From Elizabethkingia meningoseptica_A (GTDB lineage: Bacteria > Bacteroidota > Bacteroidia > Flavobacteriales > Weeksellaceae), in assembly GCF_045762675.1 (NCBI RefSeq), contig NZ_JBJDLK010000005.1:1-64000 (forward strand): a stretch of 64,000 nt of DNA, given 5' to 3'. Every line of letters starts with the position of its first letter. Within the stretch, counting starts at the first letter, position 1. Under the pieces are notes generated by a model. That model was not told the origin of the DNA. It saw nothing but the letters and a program-made list of their open reading frames with translations, and searched no databases. Below are positions 16,669-25,404 of this stretch, in pieces. Made by a program: the position numbers and the translations under genes.

Positions 16669-17058
16669 TTAAGCGCGTACAGTATAAACACAAAAACTTC
16701 CCGTTTTGGTAATCCATCCTACCAAAGGAGGTTCGGTTTCAAATATTGGTGCTATGAGATAGTCTTTTAGTTCTTCCTTTTCAGCAGCTTTCATCAAAAA
16801 CTCCATCAGATTTCTTTTAGTGGCATATACCATTTTTCCTTCAAAGGTGCTCCGTCCTCCCTTAAATGTAATTTTATTGTTTACAATACAATAAACCATA
16901 TTGGGAATCCTCCAGAAGAACTCCTCTATGCTGGAAGTGAAATATTTAGGAAGTCCGTTATCACAAAAATTACACATCGCCGCAAATAACTTATCAGGGT
17001 GGATTTTAGGCGTAATACTCTCTGTTTTTAATCCCTTAAATTCAAATTGATTTTTCAT
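16669..17058 (-). CDS. Conserved hypothetical protein
   Basis: A 129-residue soluble protein that I do not recognise. It begins MKNQFEFKGLKTESITPKIH if started at the ATG at 17058; the frame is open to 17115, but the extra 19 residues are hydrophobic and unlike the rest. It has a mixed alpha/beta pattern, four cysteines including NFC near residue 31, and an ending VGWITKTGSFCVYTVRA. No signal peptide in the short form and no operon partner. Function unknown. Confidence 0.6.
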   Translation of the reverse strand: MKNQFEFKGLKTESITPKIHPDKLFAAMCNFCDNGLPKYFTSSIEEFFWRIPNMVYCIVNNKITFKGGRSTFEGKMVYATKRNLMEFLMKAAEKEELKDYLIAPIFETEPPLVGWITKTGSFCVYTVRA

Positions 17059-17176
17059 CACATTAGTACAGCTTAGCCTGTACAACAAATATAGCAACTT
17101 GTTAAATAGAAACATAATTCAATCCATGATTCTCTTAGATAAGAAATAAGCGTTCCAGTTACCATTAACAAAATAA

Positions 17177-17347
17177 GGAGTATCATTTCAATTGGTCTTT
17201 TACCGAAATGATAACAATAAGGATAATAGAAATCCAGATAATTTTTTCAAGTTCTGTCCTGTAGGTTTTAATTACACGGTAAAATTACCGGAATTGAATC
17301 CGGAAAACTATGATCTAAGTCAAAAAAAGAAATTTCAAAAAAGATAA
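17177..17347 (+). pseudogene. Possible C-terminal remnant of a lost gene
   Basis: An open frame of 56 codons with no start codon reads GVSFQLVFYRNDNNKDNRNP and ends VKLPELNPENYDLSQKKKFQ, with codon and residue use that looks coding. It sits in a 388-base gap before an exported-protein gene. I cannot assign a family. It could be the degraded end of an exported protein, or chance. Confidence 0.25.
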
Positions 17348-17446
17348 TGGAAAAAATGTATATTTTTATTTCCCATATCTTTCATATTTTCACTTAATTT
17401 AGTTTTTATTTAAAATAATCTTCAATGTGGCTTTAATCATAAATTA

Positions 17447-18121
17447 ATGAAAAAAATAATCGTTTTAATTTTACTTTCTCAACTGTCACTTGCACAGATT
17501 AATACTGAATTAATTAAGAAAAACATAACTGAAAATCCGCAGCAAAATTTTTATTCACTTTTGGATATTTTCAGGTCAAGTCCTGATCAACTATCTCAGG
17601 AACAATTAAACCAGCTGTATTATGGAAGTAAATTCATTGAAGTTGATTATAGTATTGGAGATTATAACCGTGAATCCGGTACTTTTTGGAAAGCTGCACG
17701 GAAAAAATTATCGAAAGCAAAAGCTGAAAAAATGAGAAATGAAGCTGAATTGAGGTATATGAAAAATCCACTGAATAAAAATCTTTTAGATGATATGATC
17801 AATATATATTCCAGTTTAAATGAAAATCAAAAAGTGGATTTATGTTTATTACAAAAAGCATTAATAAATCAAACTATTGAAAAAAGCGGTGATGGCAAAA
17901 GCAAGGAAACTGCCATTTGTGTTTTAACTCCGGGAGAAGTTATGCAGTATCTTGATAAATTAATACAATCCGGTCCCAGGGATGAGTTTAGTCAAAAAAT
18001 GAAACCTCTTGAGGATGGTAGTATTCTAACCATGTATAAAATTGGAGAAAGGCAGATATTTGTAAAAATGGTAGGAGGCTATTTTCTTGAAGCAACTTCT
18101 AAATATATTATAAACAAATGA
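17447..18121 (+). CDS. Exported DUF4919-like protein
   Basis: A 224-residue protein with signal peptide MKKIIVLILLSQLSLAQ. The layout resembles DUF4919 proteins of Bacteroidota: an early FRSSPDQLSQEQLNQLYYGS with the paired Leu/Tyr pattern, a helical middle with NPLNKNLLDDMINIY, and a late beta-rich part that includes YKIGERQIFVKMVGGYFLE. Function is unknown; a periplasmic location is expected. Its stop codon overlaps the start of the next gene (ATGA), so the two are translationally coupled. Confidence 0.65.
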   Translation: MKKIIVLILLSQLSLAQINTELIKKNITENPQQNFYSLLDIFRSSPDQLSQEQLNQLYYGSKFIEVDYSIGDYNRESGTFWKAARKKLSKAKAEKMRNEAELRYMKNPLNKNLLDDMINIYSSLNENQKVDLCLLQKALINQTIEKSGDGKSKETAICVLTPGEVMQYLDKLIQSGPRDEFSQKMKPLEDGSILTMYKIGERQIFVKMVGGYFLEATSKYIINK

Positions 18122-18609
18122 AATATTTTATTACTTCTTTTATTACTTTTTTCTCTGTTTGTCAGGTTTTTGCACAAAGCCAACACATTGAATTAAAAAA
18201 TGACGAAATCACCATTCCGCTTCATACAGAATTTGTTTTGGGTGTAAAGAATGAAGGTGGAAAACTTTCTGATTTCAAGATCCTGAAAGAAAAACAAATT
18301 AAAGAAACTATTGACCTGATGTCTGTATTAAAGAATACAGGAAAAAAGGAAAAACCACAGACCGTTTCAAATGAAATTGAATTCAAATTTGCAAATGCTG
18401 AAATGATGACTTCAAAATTCATTATTCTGACCACTGTTCAACATCTGAAAGAAACAATTTCTTTCAAAGCAAAAATAAGAATCAAAGGATCTCATCAATA
18501 TATGGAGACATCAATCGTTCACAAAGCACCCAACGTCTTCTCAGTCGAGCAATGGCAGGATGATATTGATTCCATTATCTTATATGATTTTAAAATAGAT
18601 CATCAATAA
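18118..18609 (+). CDS. Exported hypothetical protein coupled to the DUF4919-like gene
   Basis: A 163-residue protein with a signal peptide ending near VCQVFAQ. The mature part is mainly beta-strand in pattern (IELKNDEITIPLHTEFVLGV, then KFIILTTVQHLKETISFKAK). I do not recognise a family. Its start overlaps the previous stop by four bases, which suggests the two exported proteins act together. It converges with the DUF2200 gene four bases beyond its stop. Confidence 0.6.
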   Translation: MKYFITSFITFFSVCQVFAQSQHIELKNDEITIPLHTEFVLGVKNEGGKLSDFKILKEKQIKETIDLMSVLKNTGKKEKPQTVSNEIEFKFANAEMMTSKFIILTTVQHLKETISFKAKIRIKGSHQYMETSIVHKAPNVFSVEQWQDDIDSIILYDFKIDHQ

Positions 18610-18612
18610 TAT

Positions 18613-18969
18613 TTACTTTCTCAGAATCTTTTCCATAGCCTTGCCTTTTGCCAGTTCATCGATGAGCTTATCGAGGTAGCGAATCTGTTGCATCAGGGGT
18701 TCTTCAATCTCTTCTACCCGATAACCACAGATTACCCCTGTAATTTTTGAAGCATCAGGATTTATCTGAGGAGCCTGCTTAAAAAAAGTTTCAAAATCTG
18801 TTCTATCCTCCAGATGCTGCTGTAAGGTCTGCTCATCATAACCTGTAAGCCAGAATATAATTTCATCAACCTCAGCTTTCGTACGTCCTTTCTTTTCAGC
18901 TTTCTGTATATAATGCTGATAAACACCGGCAAAAGACATTTTATATACCCTTTCGTAATTACTGTTCAT
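18613..18969 (-). CDS. DUF2200 domain-containing protein
   Basis: A 118-residue soluble protein matching DUF2200, recognisable by VYKMSFAGVYQHYIQKAEKK, GRTKAEVDEIIFWLTGY and a C-terminal ICGYRVEEIEEPLMQQIRYL. The family is often encoded near stress or DNA-modification genes but has no defined activity. The start at 18969 (MNSNYERVYKM) is typical; the frame is open to 19002, but the added 11 residues are unlike the family. It converges with the preceding plus-strand gene, with a three-base gap. Confidence 0.85.
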   Translation of the reverse strand: MNSNYERVYKMSFAGVYQHYIQKAEKKGRTKAEVDEIIFWLTGYDEQTLQQHLEDRTDFETFFKQAPQINPDASKITGVICGYRVEEIEEPLMQQIRYLDKLIDELAKGKAMEKILRK

Positions 18970-19179
18970 TGACTTGGCTTTAATATTGGAGACTGCACAC
19001 ATCTACACTTGATGTATTTTGTATTCCATGATTCAGCAGACTCATCATGTTTTATCCGGGTTAAAGAGTTGTCGCTGATATTATTTGGGTACCCTATGAC
19101 CAATTTACAAAAAAACTTTTAACCCTAAACTCATAAAAAATGAATAATTTAAGGCTCTGTTTTTAACTGAGCAGCTGTT

Positions 19180-20325
19180 ATGCCCGATTTTAATATTCAG
19201 TTTTTTCCGGTACCTGTTATCTTTTATCTGGCGGGTATTTTTATTGCCTGTTTTTCGGCTTTCCTGATTTTGGGAAAATCCCGGAAAGTTACTGCGGACT
19301 ATATACTGGCCATATGGTTTCTGATTATCGGGATACATCTGGTATTTTTTGTTTTGCTTTTTTCAGGTGCGTATGTAAACTTTCCCTATTTATTAGGACT
19401 GGAAATTCCTTTTCCTTTAATTCACGGCCCTATGCTGTACCTTTACATACTGTGCTTAACAGGAAAACACACCGGCTTGCGCAGCTGGTTAATGCACATG
19501 ATTCCGGCCGTCATCACCTATATTATTCTGATAAAATTTTTTATGCTCCCGGCACAGGAAAAGCTCTATACTTATCAACATAGCGGTGGCACCTACAAAA
19601 TACTAAGACGTAGTATCAAAATCCTGATTATCCTGTCCGGTATTGTATATGTTTTCCTCAGTATCCGAGCGGTTAGTCAATATAAAAAGCAAATCTCCGG
19701 GCTTTATTCCAATACCGAAAAAATTAACCTGAACTGGGTATATTATCTTATTACCGGTATTGCACTGATATGGATAGCCGTTATGATAAAGAATGATATT
19801 CTGATTTTTTCTTTTGTGGATATCTTTATTATACTGGCAGCCTATTTTGGGATCAGCCATGCCGGTATTCTGGAACGAAAAGCAGTTCACCATGAAATTC
19901 CCGAATATGACCAAATCACTGATGATAGCCCTGTAGCTGTAAAATATGAGAAAACCTTTGCCGGTGAAGACACATTACAGCAGATTTATGAGCAACTGAC
20001 CAGCCAAATGACACATGAAAAACTGTATAAAGACCCGGAACTGGATCTGAATCAGGTTGCTGCACTGCTGAACATTCATCCGAATACCTTGTCACAAACC
20101 ATCAATTACATGGAAAATAAAAACTTCTACGATTATATCAACCGACAGCGTATTGAAGAATTTAAAAGAATAGCGGTATTGCCTGAAAATCAGAAATTCA
20201 CTATTCTTTCTCTGGCTTTTGAAAGCGGATTCAATTCCAAGACTTCTTTTAACCGGAATTTTAAAAAATATATGAATTGCACACCAAGAGAATTTTTAAA
20301 ATATCAGAATCCTGATTCTGAATAA
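19180..20325 (+). CDS. Membrane-bound AraC-type regulator
   Basis: A 381-residue protein with about seven hydrophobic segments in residues 1-235 and a cytoplasmic AraC/XylS helix-turn-helix domain in the last 100 (LDLNQVAALLNIHPNTLSQT, then ILSLAFESGFNSKTSFNRNF, ending TPREFLKY). This layout, with a multi-span membrane sensor fused to an AraC domain, is common in Flavobacteriia. The ligand is unknown. The next gene on the strand encodes a DUF2306 membrane protein, 137 bases away, which could be its target. Confidence 0.85.
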   Translation: MPDFNIQFFPVPVIFYLAGIFIACFSAFLILGKSRKVTADYILAIWFLIIGIHLVFFVLLFSGAYVNFPYLLGLEIPFPLIHGPMLYLYILCLTGKHTGLRSWLMHMIPAVITYIILIKFFMLPAQEKLYTYQHSGGTYKILRRSIKILIILSGIVYVFLSIRAVSQYKKQISGLYSNTEKINLNWVYYLITGIALIWIAVMIKNDILIFSFVDIFIILAAYFGISHAGILERKAVHHEIPEYDQITDDSPVAVKYEKTFAGEDTLQQIYEQLTSQMTHEKLYKDPELDLNQVAALLNIHPNTLSQTINYMENKNFYDYINRQRIEEFKRIAVLPENQKFTILSLAFESGFNSKTSFNRNFKKYMNCTPREFLKYQNPDSE

Positions 20326-20462
20326 AACCAGTAATGATTTCAGTTGACATAAAACCATAAGAACTATGGAACCAGATCTAAAAAACAAGTTTCACCTTTC
20401 ATTATGGAACAGTTGACTCGTATGAATTACTCAATTTTACAGAGAAATTTAAATGATAAACC

Positions 20463-21071
20463 ATGAAAAAATTCTTATTTGTTATATTTTGTATTCTGGC
20501 GATTCTGATTGGGGTCTACCCGCTTATGTATGCTTTTGTTGACCACAAACATACTTTTCTGGGGTCCAAAACACTGGAAGTCTTACATAATCTGATATGG
20601 AAATCGGCATTTTATGCACACATTGTCTTCGGAGGGCTTGCGCTGTTTATCGGATGGCGGCAGTTTGGCAGCAGCTTCCGGAACAGTCACCTCCGGCTCC
20701 ACAGAATTATGGGAAAATCTTATTTCGTTGCAGTAATCATTAGTTCCATATCTGGTATTTATTTGGGCTTTTATGCCAACGGCGGCGTCATTTCGGCAGC
20801 AGGTTTTATAAGTTTAGGCATCATCTGGTTGAGTACCAGTTTTGCAGGCGTTGTGCAGATCAGAAAAGCTCGTGTTATACAACACCAGCAACTGATGACG
20901 TATAGCTATGCGTGTACCTTTGCAGCTGTTACCCTCAGATTATGGTATCCGTTGTTAATAGCTGTGACCAAAGATCCTGCCGGCTCCTATCTCGTTGTAG
21001 CATGGTTGTGCTGGGTGCCGAATCTTATCGCAGCTTATTTTATTAATAAAAGAATACCAATGAGTAGCTGA
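20463..21071 (+). CDS. DUF2306 family membrane protein
   Basis: A 202-residue inner-membrane protein with about six hydrophobic segments. The motifs AHIVFGGLALFIGWRQFGSS, LRLHRIMGKSYFVAV and QHQQLMTYSYACTFAAVTLR match DUF2306. These retain conserved histidines (HLRLHR, QHQQ, AHI) like heme-binding membrane proteins, but the role is not established. It lies downstream of a membrane-bound AraC regulator on the same strand. Confidence 0.8.
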   Translation: MKKFLFVIFCILAILIGVYPLMYAFVDHKHTFLGSKTLEVLHNLIWKSAFYAHIVFGGLALFIGWRQFGSSFRNSHLRLHRIMGKSYFVAVIISSISGIYLGFYANGGVISAAGFISLGIIWLSTSFAGVVQIRKARVIQHQQLMTYSYACTFAAVTLRLWYPLLIAVTKDPAGSYLVVAWLCWVPNLIAAYFINKRIPMSS

Positions 21072-21165
21072 TGATGAGTCAGCCAGTCCTGTACCTGAGT
21101 AATTTCCTTTCCATACCATAAATTTTGATGACTAATTCTAAAGGATTAAATCCGGGCTTTATTCG
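21072..21165. other. Gene-free stretch before the 21.2-kb hairpin repeat
   Basis: First part of a 627-base gap (21072-21698). No coding frame found. The rest of the gap holds the AAGTCCATA repeat and hairpin, about 290 bases of AT-rich DNA, and the S41 peptidase promoter. Confidence 0.4.
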
Positions 21166-21169
21166 GAAC

Positions 21170-21229
21170 AAGTCCATAGCAAGTCCATACTAAGTCCATA
21201 GTAAGTCTATATTTACTATGGACTTAGTA
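21170..21229. repeat. 11-base tandem repeat folding into a 17-bp perfect hairpin
   Basis: Four consecutive units of AAGTCCATA(G/C)(C/T), the last a variant AAGTCTATAT, lie from 21170. The unit TACTAAGTCCATAGTAA (21188-21204) then reappears as an exact inverted copy at 21213-21229 across an eight-base loop. There is no T run, so it is not a standard terminator. It might be a protein-binding array or a small mobile repeat. Confidence 0.8.
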
Positions 21230-21527
21230 CAGAGATTGTATAGAGATTTATTGAACTTTTACTGAAGGAGATGCAACGTATAAGCCTATTTAGACTCCGG
21301 ATTTCTGCATCAAAAACATACAATACAATTAACATTGAAATACAAATAGTTAAACATCCCAATAGGTTATTGGGTTCCTGGAGTTTTTAAAAAAAAGCTA
21401 AAATTGTTACAAGAAATGTTAAACTTGATCATTTTCATAATCACCCGATTGTATTCAAGTGTTTAAATATCAACAATAAGGTATTTCACCCTGTTCATAA
21501 TGTTTTGTTAACATGAAACATGTCATT

Positions 21528-21558
21528 GTTGTGGCTATGTTTAATTTTTATAGCTTTG
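21528..21558 (+). promoter_or_regulatory. Promoter for the S41 peptidase gene
   Basis: GTTG at 21528-21531, a 19-base spacer, and TAGCTTTG at 21551-21558 fit the Bacteroidota promoter consensus. The 5' leader would be about 130 bases. Confidence 0.6.
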
Positions 21559-21698
21559 CCTTGATTTTATTAAATCTAAATAAAAACACAAACAAAAACT
21601 ACCACTGTTATCTTCATTTTACGTTTTTAAAAATGCCTCCGGCATAAAAGCGGTGATTTTATTTTTTTAAGAAATAATATTAACTCAAAATATAATTT

Positions 21699-23156
21699 AT
21701 GACGAAGAAAGTATTCATTTTACCCATGTTGTTGATCGGTATAGCCGGCTTTGCACAGTATTCCGTATCGGAAATAAGCAAAGACGCTTATCTTAAAGAT
21801 TTCGATATCGCTGTGGATATTATTAAAAAACAACATCCAAATCCGTATCGCTTTCACAGTAAGGAAGTGCTGGATAAAAAGCTGGATTCACTGCGAAAGG
21901 AAATCGTAAAAAACCCTGTCTATATTAATTTTTATCTGAATACACCTACGAAAGTATTGGGTGACGGCCATAGCTCCATGGGTGCAGATCCTAATTACAT
22001 GGAAGATTTCCTGATCAGAACTTCTTTCTTTCCATTGGCAACTTATGTTCAAAACGGCAATACTTATGTAAACAGTAACAACAAATACGGTATAGAAGCC
22101 GGGAGCCGTATACTGGAGGTGAACAATAAAAAAATCAGTGATATCTTCAATCAGGTACCAAAAACTGCGGATGGCAGCATAAAAGTAGAAGATATAGACA
22201 TGTCCTCTTATATTTCCTATGCTTTTAACAATATAAAAGAATTCCGGATAAAATATGAAACCCCGAAAGATGAACAAAAAACGGTAAAACTAAACAGTAT
22301 CAGCTATCCGGAATATATTTATGAAACAAGACATGCTATATTGCCAAAAGATGTAACTGCCAGCGACGGAATATTTGGCTATCAACTGAATCCGGATACT
22401 TATTATCTGATTGTAAAATCGTTTTCATCTGATGAAAGTTTCTTATATGAAAGACTGAAGAAATATTTCAGGGAGATGAAGGAGTTGAAAGTGAAAAGCC
22501 TGATTTTAGATATCCGGGATAACGGCGGGGGTGCCATTAGTAATGTTCCTTTGCTATATTCTTTCCTTTCCAAAGAAAAGCTTTTCAATAACTCGTACCA
22601 ATACGGAACGAAGGTAGTGGATATTAAATACAAGGATTATTTGATCGATTCGCAGACGGATCGTTATTATTCGGAAAATGACATTCGTGATCTTGATAAT
22701 TTTATGCAGCAACGTTTCGACAAATCTGAAAAGGGTGATTATTACTTTGGTAATACAAGATTAGATAATACTTATGTTAAAAATTATCCGCGGGACGGAT
22801 TGTTCTTCAACGGAAAGGTAGTCCTGATCACCAATAACCGTACATTTTCTGCTGCTACTTATTTTGCATCACTTTTTAAAGCTGAGAAAAGAGGAGTTAT
22901 CGTAGGTAAGGAGACAGGATCATGCAGCAACTTTACTACCGCAGCATGGTTTATCACTTATAAACTGCCTAATACCAAAAGTACGCTTTCTATTCCGAGA
23001 ACAGAGGTTTTCTTTAACGGTAGCGGGAATGACAATATTACCAAATGTACTGGTGTAATACCTGATTATACACTGAAAACGGATTATTTTGTGAATGCGA
23101 TGAAGGAACAAAAAGATCCGGAACTGGAATTTTCCAAAACATTATTATCCAAATAA
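21699..23156 (+). CDS. S41 family (C-terminal-processing) peptidase
   Basis: A 485-residue exported serine protease. After the signal peptide (about residues 1-19, ending GIAGFAQ), it has a helical N-terminal domain, a degenerate PDZ-like region near 110-150, and the S41 core: SLILDIRDNGGG near residue 267, the catalytic serine in NNRTFSAATYFA (S384) and the lysine in VGKETG (K404). The Ser-Lys spacing is typical of the family. It is probably periplasmic or surface-anchored. A small lipoprotein gene follows 18 bases downstream and is co-transcribed. Confidence 0.85.
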   Translation: MTKKVFILPMLLIGIAGFAQYSVSEISKDAYLKDFDIAVDIIKKQHPNPYRFHSKEVLDKKLDSLRKEIVKNPVYINFYLNTPTKVLGDGHSSMGADPNYMEDFLIRTSFFPLATYVQNGNTYVNSNNKYGIEAGSRILEVNNKKISDIFNQVPKTADGSIKVEDIDMSSYISYAFNNIKEFRIKYETPKDEQKTVKLNSISYPEYIYETRHAILPKDVTASDGIFGYQLNPDTYYLIVKSFSSDESFLYERLKKYFREMKELKVKSLILDIRDNGGGAISNVPLLYSFLSKEKLFNNSYQYGTKVVDIKYKDYLIDSQTDRYYSENDIRDLDNFMQQRFDKSEKGDYYFGNTRLDNTYVKNYPRDGLFFNGKVVLITNNRTFSAATYFASLFKAEKRGVIVGKETGSCSNFTTAAWFITYKLPNTKSTLSIPRTEVFFNGSGNDNITKCTGVIPDYTLKTDYFVNAMKEQKDPELEFSKTLLSK

Positions 23157-23174
23157 TTTATAAAAACAGACGAT

Positions 23175-23633
23175 ATGAACACATCTTTCTTAAATACCAA
23201 CACAAAACTTATTAAACTCTTTCTATTCTTTTCATTTATTATTTTTTCGCTCGCGGGTTGTGAAAAAAGAGATGATACATCTCCGTTCAATCCGCCTGAA
23301 TGGATAAAAGGAGAATGGAGTGCTAATGACGGTATCAAATATCAGTTTTCCGAACATGATTTTATAATTACCGTGGGAAGTTCCCGATTCAGTTATGGTT
23401 TTGTAAACGGCAATAAATCTACAGTGAATGTTATTAAGAATACGTCTTCGGAATATATTTTTGAGATTATAAATTATGATATCTCCGACACGTTTAATCC
23501 TCCCGGCAATCAAAATAACCGTAGTAATCTGTGGCAGAAAACACCGTCCAGAAAGCTTTATTTTAAGTTTAAAAGAAATTCCAACAATTCGATAAGCGAA
23601 AAAAACAATATGTTTTTCAGAACGGGTTTATAA
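23175..23633 (+). CDS. Small lipoprotein
   Basis: A 152-residue lipoprotein: a hydrophobic segment ends at SLAGC (about residues 25-29), followed by EKRDD. The mature part (WIKGEWSANDGIKYQFSEHD) is beta-rich, like a lipocalin-type or META-like barrel fragment, but no family is certain. The gene lies 18 bases after the S41 peptidase and shares its terminator. It may be a partner or substrate of the peptidase. Confidence 0.65.
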   Translation: MNTSFLNTNTKLIKLFLFFSFIIFSLAGCEKRDDTSPFNPPEWIKGEWSANDGIKYQFSEHDFIITVGSSRFSYGFVNGNKSTVNVIKNTSSEYIFEIINYDISDTFNPPGNQNNRSNLWQKTPSRKLYFKFKRNSNNSISEKNNMFFRTGL

Positions 23634-23656
23634 GATTGGTTTTATCAATACATTTT

Positions 23657-23684
23657 AAAAGCTGCCTTTTCAGGCAGCTTTTTT
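23657..23684. terminator. Bidirectional terminator between lipoprotein and esterase genes
   Basis: AAAAGCTGCCT and AGGCAGCTTTT form a strong stem with A and T runs on both sides. It sits between two converging genes and can serve both strands. Confidence 0.85.
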
Positions 23685-23774
23685 ATATCTATTATGTAAG
23701 AGAATTATAACAATTAATCAGATAATCAACACCAGAGTTAATATCAATCTTATGTAATATCTTATGTACTATTT

Positions 23775-25268
23775 TTAATTATACCCCAATCTTTTTAAAA
23801 AGGCCGTCTGATATTCATCTACTTTGCCACTAAACCGCCTGTCATACCAGATAAAATGCCCGGCACCGTATAAAATATGTAATTCACAATCATTTCCTTC
23901 AGCTTTCATTTTTTCAGCAAAGTCAATAACAGGCTGTAAAGATACATTATGATCCTGATTTCCCTGAATAATTAATACGGGCGGCAGGTTTTTACGAACC
24001 TGATACAATGGCGAAATTCGTTTAAGGAAATCTTTGTCTTTAAAATATTGTTGCCAGAAATCGCCCTGAGTGAGGTCTGTTGCTACGCTATTCAGCATAA
24101 CTGCATTGGGTACAGAACTTATCCTCAGGTTTTCACTTTTATCATCAAGTGTATCTATTACCGCAAGTGTGAGGACAAGATTGGCTCCGGCAGAATTTCC
24201 TGAAACAACAATTTTCCCGGGATCTATTTGCAGTCTTTCTGCATTGGAACGTAAATAACGGACAGCTGACTTTCCATCAGCAATTGCATCCGGCGGAAGG
24301 TTTCCATGCCGGTTTCTCAACCGGTATTCTACCGCTACTGCTACCCACCCTTTTTTAGCATATTCTTCACAAGTTCCAAAAAACCAGTCCGGCATTCCTT
24401 CGCTCCATCCGCCTCCATGAAAGAAAACAATAGCCGGATGCTTTTTATGATCGTCCTCTGGTTTAAAAATATGAAGATCAAGTGTATTGATTCCGATAGT
24501 TTTATAAGGTTCTGTTACATGTCCTTTTCTGCCGTTAATTCCATCGTTGTATAAACTATCTATTTTTGAAACAAGCGATGGATTAGCCGTATGTTTTTTA
24601 AAATCTTTTACTTGTTTTTCAATATCTTTTACCCCGTAGTTATCAATATGATTATATAATAATTCATATCTCATTTGTTCCTGAATCACCGGGTTTTTAA
24701 ATACCTTTTTTACTGTTTCAAGACCAGCATCCAATCGCTGATTATCAGACTTTTTATATTTACTGTTATTGATTTGTAATTCTTTATCCAGATTTTGCTC
24801 TAAAACAGACTGCAGATATTTCCGGAAAGCTTTATACTTTAATAAATCCGGATTTGTAATATTTACTTTCTGCAGCCTGTTTTTCGTTTCAGTACTTAAA
24901 ACTCCATCTTTTCCGGTTATGCGTTTGTGTACAGGTATATAGTCCAGAATAAATTTATCAAATGTATAATCTAAATCAGCATATTGTTCTTTGAAAAAAC
25001 CGGCTCCTATTCCCGGATGTTCTTTTTTAAGCCGGTTAAGCGGCTGCATAAAAGCATTGCGAAGAGAATCTATTTTAGTGATGAATACTTTTTCTTCAGC
25101 TCCATACAGATTTGAAATATTCCGGTTGAAATAAGCATTAAAAGACTGACTTATCTGCTTTTCTTCCTGAATAAAATCAGATTTAGCAAGACTGTCTCCG
25201 GCCGAAAGTTGTGCATGAATTTTCCCCGTAAAAAACATGTAGAATATGACTGAAAGAATAGTCCTCAT
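23775..25268 (-). CDS. Exported alpha/beta hydrolase (esterase type)
   Basis: A 497-residue protein with signal peptide MRTILSVIFYMFFTGKIHAQ. The first 250 residues are helical and of unknown family. The C-terminal 230 are a hormone-sensitive-lipase-type hydrolase: oxyanion motif HGGGW at 284-288, nucleophile in GNSAG at S359, and a late HNVSLQP with a catalytic His likely in YGAGHF. Such enzymes hydrolyse short-chain or acetyl esters, often from polysaccharides. The long N-terminal extension is unusual for the family. The gene appears monocistronic. Confidence 0.85.
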   Translation of the reverse strand: MRTILSVIFYMFFTGKIHAQLSAGDSLAKSDFIQEEKQISQSFNAYFNRNISNLYGAEEKVFITKIDSLRNAFMQPLNRLKKEHPGIGAGFFKEQYADLDYTFDKFILDYIPVHKRITGKDGVLSTETKNRLQKVNITNPDLLKYKAFRKYLQSVLEQNLDKELQINNSKYKKSDNQRLDAGLETVKKVFKNPVIQEQMRYELLYNHIDNYGVKDIEKQVKDFKKHTANPSLVSKIDSLYNDGINGRKGHVTEPYKTIGINTLDLHIFKPEDDHKKHPAIVFFHGGGWSEGMPDWFFGTCEEYAKKGWVAVAVEYRLRNRHGNLPPDAIADGKSAVRYLRSNAERLQIDPGKIVVSGNSAGANLVLTLAVIDTLDDKSENLRISSVPNAVMLNSVATDLTQGDFWQQYFKDKDFLKRISPLYQVRKNLPPVLIIQGNQDHNVSLQPVIDFAEKMKAEGNDCELHILYGAGHFIWYDRRFSGKVDEYQTAFLKRLGYN

Positions 25269-25404
25269 AACTTCATATTAATGATTTGAAATTACAAAAA
25301 AAGTAATTACTCTTTTCAAAAAACAAATAAAAAATATAAGTTAAGTAACTGAAATAAAACAAGATGTAATATCCACACATCCAATCAGATCATATTCTGA
25401 TTCT

